NCBI GenBank assembly: GCA_008360955.1
Contig: LUCM01005908.1
Coordinates: 42,145-106,144, forward strand
Reading direction: 5' to 3'
Source: Fasciolopsis buskii
Taxonomy: Eukaryota; Platyhelminthes; Trematoda; Plagiorchiida; Fasciolidae
Length of the DNA: 64,000 nucleotides
In this document: in pieces, positions 42,101-54,979 of the stretch
How positions within the stretch are numbered: the first letter of the stretch is position 1
How the letters are laid out: every line of letters starts with the position of its first letter
Notes under the pieces: model-generated
The model's input: the letters and a program-made list of their open reading frames with translations, nothing else
The model's database searches: none
Told to the model about the DNA's origin: nothing
Position numbers and translations under genes: made by a program

Positions 42101-45100
42101 TCAGTTTTTGAGTCTGAAACAAGCGGAACCATTTCAAGACCACAACATCAAACACTGTTCCCAGTTGAAGGGTATCTCACAACAGCACGACCAAAACTAG
42201 TGACGCTGCCGAAATTAGTGACGTCGCGGAAATTAGCAACGTTGCCGAAATCAGCAGCATTGCTAAACCAAGGTCGAAGCCATAGCCACTTACAAATTGG
42301 ATTCATTCAAGGGTCAAAATCAAGCCTATGGCAGCGCTACTGAGCAGAGAAGTCATCGTCTACACACTGATGATGTCACCTTGGCTAGTGATGAAACATT
42401 TGCGATGTAAAGGCCAAGCTCGGCGCTCACAAAACTCTGAGAAAAACAAGATATAAAACTCTTTTGATCACTTTTTTGACCTGTGGTGGCCAAATAAAAT
42501 AAGCGTCTGCCATCAAAACAAGGTCTGAGACTCGAATCATAGATCCGCTAGTCATTTTAATAGTAGAAAATAACTTTTTGTCACTCGGTTCCTTATCCTT
42601 TTTGACCTATTGAGACCACTTTAAGGTTTTAGGGTGGGGGCTGCTGATTCAGCACTCGCATGTAATGGATACTGGCGGTTGTGGTGAATCCCCCTTCTGC
42701 TACATTTATGTGTAGACTATACCCTAAAAAGAGAACTTCACATATCTTCTAACAACCTTGGAAACCATGATGCTGAAACTTGGTGCAGTACAGGACCAAA
42801 GTTCCATAAATTATCTTAGATCCCAACTGGTCGAAGACAGGGACTTAATCGACTACCCTGTTTCGCATATGCACAATGTTTTTGTTCTTCTATTCAGATA
42901 ATCGAATGGTCAGCAAACGGTACGTCAAATCCGACAAGATCTTTCATCAAAAGAAAGGAATCCGCATGATCGTATATTTACGATGCTAGGAAAGGCTGAG
43001 AGAGATGCAATTATCTCCAACAGCTGAACAGAGATCGAGACTCAAAACAAATAGGGTGGTCAGTCAGCAGGAAAAGAGTTCACCTGTGTGGTACAAGCCC
43101 AGATGACAGGTATTCGTCAGCACAAACAACAATATGAGATTGGGGGAAAAGAAAGTGGAATGTTACGAAAACAAGCGTCTTCACACTGGCGATAATGAAT
43201 CATCTCCAAACACAAACTATGCCGGTTGCGAGACGAGGAAGCTGACAACGCTTGAAGATGATCGCTGGTGGTAGCTCTCCAGTCCTGAGGTAAGGCAGAA
43301 GTTCCTTTCAGCGTGATTGAACACTGAAATCTAACGCTGTGTTGCAATAGTTTTCATTAAAGCCCATCTAAATCAAGTCTATCGGATACTGAACAAACAC
43401 GTATTGGATGAGAATAAAGTAACCGCATAGGTGCATCTTTTTTGCACATACGGTGGCGCATGGACTAGAAACAAGAAAGAAATTTCACGAAGCGTATATC
43501 AGGCCGCACGGGACTCCCCTATTGTACACTTGCTGATAGATCCAAAATTCAACACCATAATGAGTAACCATGTTATGTTTAGGTTTATATATTCCATTAA
43601 TCACAATAAACCGTCACCATTTTCAACTAGCAATATCCGGAAAAAAACTCACCATACTAACAAAAAAGCTGGAAGAAGCTTGACTGCTTGAGGACAGATC
43701 GACAGTGGTCGATTGAAAACGCGGTTTTAGGAACTATCCGAGGGGCATTGCCTTTTCATTATGAAACAGTACTTTGCAGTGAAAGAAGATAATGCTCTAC
43801 TCATGCGGATCACAAAGAAAAACGATGATGTCTCCAGTTTAGGTTCACCCATTTAATGACTAAAATGCGGCACTGAAATCGCTGTAGTCACTCAACTTCT
43901 GCGTGTGTCATTACCAGAGGGCACATAGGCATACACAAATGAGAGGAAATAGGAGACTTACCCGTGACAACCAATGCGATGGCAGGATATTTGTCGTGAT
44001 TCCTCAATTGCGGCCTCGTCTCGACTATATTCACAGTGCATTTGGCAGATTGAAAGTCGAACAGATAGAATCGGAATAAACCAAGCCATAAATCGGCCAA
44101 ACTAGGGCTCGTCGTGTCGTCTAAACGACGGAACAAGAGGAGAAATGCGTAAACCCGATTTTATAATCACAGCTAAGATACAATTTGAGAATGTCGAAGA
44201 AAACGGGGGTAAGCAATTATTATATAAAAGCAAAAGCATAATTTGAACGAAGAAGTCCAAAGAATCGGTTCACACGTTGTACGCAAAATAGTTGCGTTGT
44301 GCCATCGCCGAATGCGGTCACGGAAAGAAATGCATGAACAAAATAATCCTCTATTGTCTACTGCGCGGTGTTTTCTAGACCTTGACATACTTGTGTATTC
44401 ACAAGATATGTAACTTCAAAATTTATAAAATTCCAAAAAGACTCGCGCTTTCGAAATATGTTCCTATACACTATCAAAGGCGTCTATCAATGAAAATAAG
44501 CATCTCTAACACCATAGTCAGGTATACCAGAATCCCAGGCAAAGCGAGCAGCGAGAATAATTTCATCAACAAGTGAAGGCATTTGCGAGCCACCAAAGTA
44601 GTTTGTTCTACTCACGATCAGAGTGCAGAAAATGCAGAGAAACGTACAAGATCTGAACCACCGGAGGCAATACGGAGCGATTACCTCAACTACGGGGCAA
44701 TTATTCAAATTTTGGACAAGAAAACCTCCGGTGAAACATACACGTTCAACTTTGCTTCCGGCTTCATCTCTGGACCAAGTGTTTTATGAGGAATTACTTT
44801 AATTTGAGCATAGGTGATCGTCTAGATTCTACTCGAAACAAGTTATAAAATCAAGAAATGAGATGCGAAAACCTCTGAGATGTCAAGTAACCAGGAGCCA
44901 GAGAAATGACCGCAGGTGGCGATGGATAGGAAAATGTAGGTAACTGGGGAAAGCTGCGATTCCCCTTTTCAATGAGAATTCTTACCAGGTGATTAAGAGT
45001 ACTGGTCCACAAAAATCAGTTGCAAGTTTTTTGACATGCTTGGCAAATGACTGTAGTGGATATGTAATACCATATAGACAACACTTGCGGGACCAGCATC

Positions 45101-47437
45101 CGAGATTCTGAAACATGCAGTACCATAGAATTACACGAAGTCCCAATAGCTCAGATGTGATGACGAGCCAGGCGACGGCGAGTTGCCTTCTACCATCAAA
45201 GTGAGCGGTGGGTCTGGGATTCGAACCCCTGACCCTTTTTGGTATTAGATTCTCAGCCAAACTGACCACCGCCGGCCAAAAACGGTCGAGGGATCGGACG
45301 GCTAAATAATCCATTTGAAAGAATCTCATTTAAACCTTGGAGTATATTTCAAATGGATTATCATAATGGATTTCAAACTTGTCTACAGCAGAAATAATGC
45401 AGGTAGACACCAGTCCTCCATCAGAAATAGAAGTAATCAGAGAGATAGATTTTCTCAAAAGGTAAAAGGCCGCTGGACCAGATGGACTATCTCCGTTCTT
45501 TATCAAGGATGGTTGCGAAGTGCTAAGGAAGAAACAAAAAAAACTCCTCGAATTAATTTGACAAAGAGAACACAGTCCTAAGGACTTATATGAATCGGCG
45601 ATTGCATCGGTTTACAGGAATGATGATAGGTCCTCATGTGCAAATCATAGACCAATTACTTTGGTAGGTACTCCATTCATATTACTGGGAGGAACCACTT
45701 TTCACTGATTATCTAGTACTCGTGAAAGATGTTCGTGAGAACCAAGCCGGTTTCCGATGAAGCCGAGGTTGTGTTGACCAAAAACTCACTCTGTGGAAAA
45801 CACCAGAACACAGGCAAATGTTTCGTAGACCCATGATCTTTGGATTTTTTTTTTGATTCGTGTGCAATTCGATCGATCGCGCAGTTCTGTGACGTGCGGT
45901 GGCCGAACCTAGCCGCTGTAGAGGAGAATTCGGTGAAGCAGATAAGTCTAATTAGTCGAGTAGTTGTATCTCACCCCTGGTGGTCGTATATCGGATAAAT
46001 TTTCATTACGTATACGGAAGACTCGATTGGCAACAACCAATTCGAGGCATCCGTGGCGTCAGCATGACATCCGATTATCGATCAAAAATCGAGTTTACGC
46101 AGGAGCAATAAGATCGGTGATATCAATAGGCTCAAAAAGGTGGACGATGAAAACAGACATCCGAAAACTGACAATGCTTGAAAACCGTTTTCTTAGCGGT
46201 ATTAGCAGAATATAGTGGGAGACTATTCGCAGTAGCCTAGGAAGCTTTAGGATTCGCAACCTTCATTGCATTCTAAGGCATCCAAAAAATCAATTTTTTC
46301 TCCGTGCCAGACATTATTTTACATTCTTTCAACTCCTCATTCTGCATAAGGTTGAAATATTTTCCACGCTCAAACACTGCAGCCATGCTTGGGTCGACGC
46401 TTCGTCTATTTCTTGCACTCTCCTCGACCAAATTCACCCCAAGGCTATCAGACCACCTAGCAATTCTACTCTGATTTCCAGCCCGCAGTCACTAGCCCAC
46501 CGCCGAACGGCTGCTTTTCTATTTTGTTTCTATCGGTAACAAGATGAATTTCGTTCCCGGGAACTTTTTCTGAGGTGCAAACCAGTCTTCCTGGTAGCCG
46601 TCATTCACGCACAAAATAGCAAGACAACCACACAAAGCATGTTTCAACCAGTTGCATCGTCGGATTTGATTCGTCTTTATCTACCAGAACTCTGAAAGTG
46701 TGGAACAATCTCGCGTTATCTGTGTCCCCTTTTTCCGACAGTTTTAACACTTCTCAGAACAATGTCCCCTGGTTGGTTGTTATGAATTTCCTCTGACTCT
46801 TAAACGTATAAGCTTTCAGATTATAGGATTTATCTCTTCTGTTGTAACTCAGGTATATCAAGCAATAAAAATAAACACCTCGTTGACGAATTGGAACAAT
46901 ATTGTCTACAACCAAACTGAACCCGAGATGATGGTGATGTAAATCGGGATCGTACTTCATCACCTTACGATATTTGTCAACCGCCAAAGATGTGAAAAAT
47001 AGGAAACAACGATGAAACATGATTGCTGAGTACATGTAGTGAAAGACACATGTCTCGTAGCCTAAAACAATCCACTATACTGTCAAAGAGATTGGATGAT
47101 CAGGATCCTGATACCCATAACAAACACAAGCTGACAACCGAGCGATACACCTGGTGACAATTTGCACAGCGATAACCAAACGTCACATCACAAGAGCACA
47201 TGTCATTGATCTAGATTGACCGGATTGAATTGATATATCGCTCATTATGACATGACGAAGTTATGCATGATTTAATTTAAACATCAGCACACAGGACCAA
47301 CCTGAATCCAATTTCCAAAACTGCTTGATCACAGACAAATCGGTTAAGAACGAGAGATCTTCATCATCATAGTAGACCTGGAAGGGAAACGTGTTGTGTT
47401 TATTGTGTCATGAACATGGGCCGCAAATAGATAATCA

Positions 47438-47471
<34 letters not shown>

Positions 47472-50400
47472 ATTTTTTGACAAGAGAGCATCGGGTACGC
47501 ATACCTGACGAGCGACAATAACCGCGAAACCGGTCGTGTGCTCCCGGACAAATTTTGTTTACGCATTCAGATACTACTTCCTGTCTCTCTCTATATATAC
47601 GATATATATATATATATACGATAAACGTATTAACTCAGTGTACGCCTTCTCAACTCTAAAAATACATACATATATATATATATGTATATATATACGAACA
47701 TATGATCAAACGCAAAGTGGACTAATCCGTAAAGGTACGAACCTGGCGAAAAGAATCCGGACGGAGTTCGTCCCGGTGGGTCCGATAGAGTGCGTGTAAA
47801 TTCGGTAACAAAGGTGGATCACAGTGTTGTAGGTAGAAGATCACAAGAATCGACAACACAGGTGGGCTCAAAGTCCCGTTTAACGGTTGATCCAAGTGCG
47901 CCAACTGTGGTTGCACAAAACGAGATGGCGGAGATAAACAGTTGAAGCAGACAGGCACAGTACAAAATAAAACGTATAAAACGAGAAACCAACAACTGAA
48001 TGCATTGTAAACTAAGCGTCAGACCAGGAACCCGTGTAGAACGACGTGGCGTCGAAAACAATGAAGATAACAAGGTTTAGCCATGGAAACGTATCCATGG
48101 AACATTTGTTTCCGCAACTGTGTGGCTGACTCGTCTGTACTATACTTGACCGAAGACATGCGATCGAATTCACAGCGCTGAAGATGATGAACCACACGAA
48201 GACCGTTCCCAACGTCCTGCACATTTGCAAGCTGGTTTATGGGTAGAGTCACATATTCCATTTAACTGGTAATGACATACTGAAAAGCAATAATCAAACT
48301 CGACCACAGGATCAAATTTCAACAGAATACCTAGTAAAAACACCATACATCTAAACTACTGTAGACAGACGCATCTGAATGCAACCATCATAATGGAAAT
48401 CGACACAAAGAAGAAATAGTCACCTTGGCAAATTTACGAAACAGCGTAGCCAAATTGATTGCGTATTCGTTCAGATTCAGATAGGTACGAATCAGTTCGG
48501 CTTGAAGGTGTCCATGAGGAGTTCCGGTGCTCAGATAATAAACCACCTCGTGCGAGTCGATGAAAGAGATGGTGAAAAACTCTGCATCGTTGCGGAGCAC
48601 ACTGAAAGAAGAGAGCAAAAAATAGTTGGAAATGAAGGAGAAAAAGTGGATTATAGCAATGAACAACCATAACACGACACGAGTTTTGTATACAGAACTC
48701 TGGGAGCCAGACTGTTACAAAATACTGTTGTTCTTCCAGTATATCAACCATACGAAACCAGTGTCGCTCTGTAACCATCACATACCTCCAGTAGAAGCAG
48801 CGTGTCAACCAGGTTCACTCGATTCTCTCTGGAATGCTTCACTAACCGTATTATGTTCAGCGCATGCATGCATGTACAGAACGGCGACTGAGTGTGTGCT
48901 TACGCACCAGAGCTGAGTTAAAGCGACAATGTAGACTAGGGACTAGGTTGCATTTTTAATTACATGTTTCATGCACGCGTGAATTTGTAGGACAATGTCC
49001 CATAGCTATTAAAGCCCAAATGCATAAAGGGGGGCGAGACCTGCGACGAAGACCCTTGCCAATTGGATCGGCGTCAAACTGTGCAAAGTTCTCTACAGTT
49101 CCCGTGCAACGACGATCCGGACGACACATTATCGTCATCTGTGCCACCATCAACCGACCGCTGTGGTACGCTACGTGATCAAATTTTGTTCTTACTATTT
49201 CGCTTATTCTGATTAAACGTTTACCTGATTGTTTGGTTGGGCACAATTCGTGGTATACATGTGCACACGAGTTGAATCTGTTTGTTTTTGTACGTCCATC
49301 CTATAACAAATTTGAACACAATACGATCAATTTTTAGCTCATTCAGGTAAGCTATGCTCGGATCTAACTCACTCAAGCCTGTGCATTTTACAGCGAAACC
49401 TTAGAGATATCGCTTTCAGTAGGCCTGGAGACTTTCAATTGCGAGATATGTCCACTTATTTGCTAGTGGTCATAGTTCATACGGAAGCATTCCATATAAA
49501 TCACATGCATCCTGACGGTTTGTTCACAAGCTCCGTAGGTGGGACGCAAAGCCCAATGGAGACTAAGGTAGCATAAACCGCAATACCTTTCGTATCATGA
49601 GGATCAAACTCTACTAATGATTAATCAATGGCTCATGACTTTTAAATTGTGGCAGAATAGTGACAAGTCACGGGAAATCCTGTAGAAAACTCGTGAGCTC
49701 AATGCGGGGACTGCACTAGCTAGTGAGAAATAAGCGAAAGGACTTCGAAATTGCGATAGACAGTAATCGGCAGAAAACAGCTCCACCAAATGGCCAGAAT
49801 TATTGGGACTTTGCAAGGTTCTCCAACCCAACTCACGGAGTCAATTTCTTGATTGTTCGTAATAATGTTAAGATTCTTGAAAATCAAGTGAGCAGAGACT
49901 AATTTGATTACACATTCCAAAAGCCAGAATAGACGAGTACAGTCGACTCAAAGTAGCACAATAAATTCTGGCTTCATTCTGAGTGACAAATAGGATGACA
50001 GTTCACACAAACCGAATTTATCTCTTGCAACCCTTAACTTTGGACGGTCTAATTGAAACCCGGGTAGCGAAAATAGAGGCATCCAATAACGACACGGAAA
50101 GTAGCACTGCATACATTCGGCCTTGGTATGTGGTGGACCTCAACCTCGAAATCGAACTCGTTTGACCCAGGCAAGCTGAATAAACGAAATCTGCTGTCAA
50201 ATGCATAACCTGCTTAATTTGAACCCACTGATCGCCTAAATTGCTGCTCGTCGAAGTTTTTAGTCCCTCGGATAGTTCCTGTTCGTAGCTGTTGCGAACA
50301 GCCGAATCAGACAAACGCTCGACAGCCAATCGGGTTTGTGGTCTGCGTCGATGGCCATTCAGCTGCAGCAAAAATCGCATTAAAACCAACGCATGGTCCG

Positions 50401-53400
50401 ATTCCACGTACGTGGTCCAGTACGATCTACAGTTCTGGGCAGAACCGCGCCAACGGTAGCTAACTGCGATATTGTCAATCTGACTCAGACCAACTGTCAA
50501 GTTAGAACGCCATGTCGCTGTGCGACGCGAACTGTGTCGGAAATTCGTACTAGATAGGAATAAATGATTATCTGCACAGAATTGGAGAAGTCTTCCCCGT
50601 TGTCTGTTTGCTGTGCAGGCAAGGCGCATCGCCCACCTAAACAGGACTCCGATGCACTAAGTTTTCCAACTTGTGCATTAAAGTCACCTGCTACCACTAC
50701 AATATCAGAGCGTTTGCTCTTCCGAACCATGGTGACGAGGTTATCGTAAAACCCGTCTTTCTCCATGTCAGTGATTCAGTCTGTCGGAGCGTATGCCGAG
50801 ATAACAAATAAACTACGCTTAACACTACTATCCTTTCGGACGCCGACTGATCTCTGCAGTCTCATGGCACACAAGCGACTGTTGACTGGGATCCAGTCTA
50901 GAAGGGCTGCTTCAGCCTTCTCATTCAAGACTACTCCTACACCACGCTGACCCACAGCTTGAGCTTCTTCGTCTCCTGAAGTACGAAGAAAATATCTTGA
51001 CGAGACGTTTGGCGCAGTTAGCTGAATTACTCTACTCGAATCCTGAATTCGTGCTTCACTCACACAACAAACACCAATCGAAAATGAGTCCACTGTCAGA
51101 GCCAAACACGCCTGTCGGCCAACCTGCATTAAAGTGCGCACATTGAAGGAACCCAGATGCAGAGGCTGACGAGGCTTGAGAAAATGTGAGCTAACAGACT
51201 AAAAACCACCTGCTACACTACTTGACAATAAACCGGTGCGAGTATCGGACGTGTTACTAATGGAGATACTGTGGGTAGGCAGATAGCAAAGGGATTGGGT
51301 TGGAGACAGAAGAGACAGGCTGAATAAAAGAGAGGGAACTCTGAGTAGTAGCACACTTATCACCACCCACCCCGCTCGATGCAATGAGCAGCCCAGTCCT
51401 GATTAGCCTGCCCGACGACCGATGCCGTATGGGATTATTTGTAGGCGTGTAACTCATGAGGATTGATGGACGGGTACTGCCTCCAGGGATTCCAGCCGCT
51501 AAGCAGAAGCACGATTAGGGTTCTCAACCAAAGTCTTTGGTTCTAACAAGAACCTGACCGCAAGGCAGTGGAGCATGGCTGAGTGGAAGTCCATCTACTT
51601 TGATCAATTATTCTTCCAATCGTTTCTCCGACTGAGCTGCTAACTCGGATCAACCCCCAACTTGGAGGACCAGGAAACTGCTTCGTCAGGCCTCTGCCCA
51701 TTGACCTTCGAGGCATGATTGGATCTTCGGCTTGAGATAAGCCATCCTGTATAGCTGGTTGGGTCATGGAGGCGCGCAAGCCGTCACGCCACGTCAAGTT
51801 GTAGCCTCGTCGTGCAACTACGGCACTCGAAGGCTCAAGTCCGTATGACTTTTGCCAACATGTGCGTGTCACTGTCGTATTGGGCTGCAGGCTTTGTGCC
51901 ATTGTGCACGTATTACCTACGTATTGTCTCATTATGTGAGGTGCATCGATTTATGTTCCTGCGCTATGTTGCCCGATCGTGTCTGTTAGTGTGCTATTGT
52001 GTGACATCTATTTTTGACGTCCTGTGCTTCGGTGTTGTGTTGATTAGCCTAATTAGAAAACGCAACACAAATATGCATCTACCACACCATATCCCGTCCT
52101 TGGAGTGGAAGAAGCCAGGTGGAGGTCGACAGGTGACGCGCAGTGAGGAAACGAGATATTCGGCGAAATCAGGTAAAACAGATGCCCACATTTCCGATGC
52201 CGGGGTCCGAAAAAATCTATCAATCCGTTTAGGTGAAGACATTGAAGGATATGAAAGTGATTTGTGAACAGAGCGGTCGTGTCGTCACTCCCTGTTGAGA
52301 TAGAAGAGCTGGAAAAAAAGTTTGCACTTGTACAGTTGGACTGTTCTGTGTTGGCTACTGCCTCCAGGTTCACTCGATGTCCACTTCGTGCATTCACTCT
52401 TTCTGTAGGAACGCGTAACAGTTTGGGAAAGGCAGCGGTCAATGGGACACGCGTTGCTGTTTAACTCTGTACGATGAACACAGTAGGTAAGCAATTCTAC
52501 TGATGGAATTTGGAGCCCAATGACGGATGCACAACACCGATATGCAGGGTAATATAATACCATCACAATGTGAGAACGAAGCCACGCTTGAAAATAGACG
52601 GTCTTCGTCAATCTACCACCGGCAATAATCCCATGGCTCCGCCGTTTGGCACAATTAGTCTAGATCCCATACACCGGACATCAAACCTGAGCCACAAGTC
52701 TCTTGAATTCGTAAAAGGCAGCCGGGCCCCTGGTAAACGTGACAACGCTTTCGTCGATATATACAACACTTGTATGCGGGGGGGGGGGTGAAATCACTCG
52801 ATTAACAAGAGACTTGTAGACTTTGCCCAACGCAGTTGCCAAGGGATGCACCACGCCATGGGGCTCGGATGTGAATGTTTTACCGGTGCCGATCACTTCC
52901 ACATTCGGCAGTTTATTCATAATCGCAATCCGTTCCTGAAGTATCGCTGAACTGTTGCGCATCAAATGAGAACGGAAGTGAAAACGAACCTCACTGACTA
53001 GTTTCATTTCAACAGTGGCCAACATCGTGACATAAAGGGTGTGGGTACGAACCTTCCCGCCGCCGATCAAATTCCTCACTCGGAGGCCGCAAGTCTGATT
53101 CAGGAAATAATATACACTATCGTTCCAATAAAAAACACTTCTGACGAGAACAGTAATCAATTTCGAACTGACCCAGGGGCATTTTGGATTTCATAAGTAC
53201 GAAGTGCATCCCCAACTGCTTTCCTCTTGAAAAATGACAACTTATATAGAGTTTACTCAAGAAAAAATGATTTGCATATTATAATCCAAGCAGCCTAGTA
53301 TTGAACATGATCACCATGATTACTGATGTCAATACTCCCACAAGGGAACAACGTCGTTTCAACCACGAAGACCAACTTACAAGAATATTTCGGGGGCTCC

Positions 53401-54947
53401 ATCCATATCTGAGTCGGTATTCGTACCGTCTTTCACGTCTCCGATAATTTCCTCCTCTGGCGATGTGATTCCGGACATGGTCCGAAGCTTTGGGTGGTCA
53501 GCACATGCGTGAGTTTTCAAAAGATCAAACAAGCTCATTAACAAGTAACCCAGCCCGGGGCCTCGCTCAACGGTATTATCCGAGACAAGAGTTTTTGGAA
53601 CTAACTTGCGGGAAATGATTCGTGTAGCCCTGTGATCAGACTGGTCGTCAGGTGTTGGCCTTTGATAAGATATGTCCAAATTCACATCACTATCGACCAA
53701 AGCAAGTCCGGTCCACGTGCTACCAGCACGCGAGATTTTGATGTCTAGGTGAACAAGGCAAGACAAGTAGACAGGTAGAAGAAAGACGGGAAGTATTAGA
53801 AGGAACCTCGATAACTGAAGTGCCTTCAGGTAAGAAAAACATAGCGGGTGGCTGAATATGCCTATTTACTTACCGTTACTGTTGTTGTCCTGTACACAAA
53901 TTATTACGTGCCACGAGAACTAATTCCAATTTCAGTTCGTACAGTCATTAACCATGCACGAATGTGCTGCGGTTTCGGTTGCTCCCTCGCACCATCGAAT
54001 AATAAAGAAAAAGTCAAAAGAACATGAAACAGAAGCGTCATTAATTGCAGCACTGAGTCGTGTAGCCTAAAGCAGCTAACGATCTCGTGAGTCAGCCTGG
54101 CAACCTAACTCGACCTACGCGGAAAAGTGCATTGGTAAAGGTCCTCATATCTTTCTGCCAGTGACCAACTACCCTGGCCCTTCTTTCATTCATCACCTGC
54201 ATCGGAGAACTGCATACCGGAGAAGCCAATTTGCGAGCATGCGTAACATATGTTCTAGCTAACCTGACCAATTGGAATTCAGTATCCACTCCATGGACTG
54301 ATTTCTGAGACCCCACGCCAACGGCATTCTCCCACCATACTCAAGCAACGTTAGGAAGAAACCAATGTTAAGACATCGATAATCCTCACAAATTTACTGT
54401 TCTTAATGGCCATGTTACTGGGCAGCATAGCAGGGTCGACCTTACTACTACTGTAAAAACTCGGCCTGTGATCTATGAGCGGATGTCACGTCGGCGCCAC
54501 AAATGCCTCAAGTTGGCCATTGTCAACCGAGAATTCTGGATTTGCGGGGATATTTCATCCAAAATATGGCCACCTGGTGAGACGCAATTATCTAAAAACA
54601 GAAATAACCAACTTCGTCAAATATTTCTAGTACAAGAATAAGCTTCGGCTTCAGGCCGATCCAATTCTCCAAAATTATTTTACACATTTAAGGTGCGGAA
54701 CGAATTTCAAACGTAGCCACACTATCGCTCGGAGGGACAAGGAAACCTGAAACTTACAAGGGTTTTCATTCAGTAGCACAACGTTGTCCGCATTTTACAA
54801 GTATGAAAAAGTTACTTTTGTTCTAGAACCAAAACGGAGAGTCATTTCGATCTTGTTCTTTCGTTCACAGCTGACCTGAATCTAAACCACGTTATTCACT
54901 TAATCCCACAAATTTGTCAGGATTTCCTCGTTTTCGGACAAAAGACG

Positions 54948-54979
<32 letters not shown>

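Noticed and set aside
45216..45290. Possible tRNA gene on the minus strand
   Set aside because: A and B boxes are present, but the cloverleaf is imperfect and the sequence continues into a repeated body, so a SINE explains it better.
52681..52800. Extension of the open frame of TUT exon 7
   Set aside because: The opposite strand reads as a LINE fragment (RAPGKRDNAFVDIYN) and a G-run intervenes, so the open frame here is most likely a by-product.
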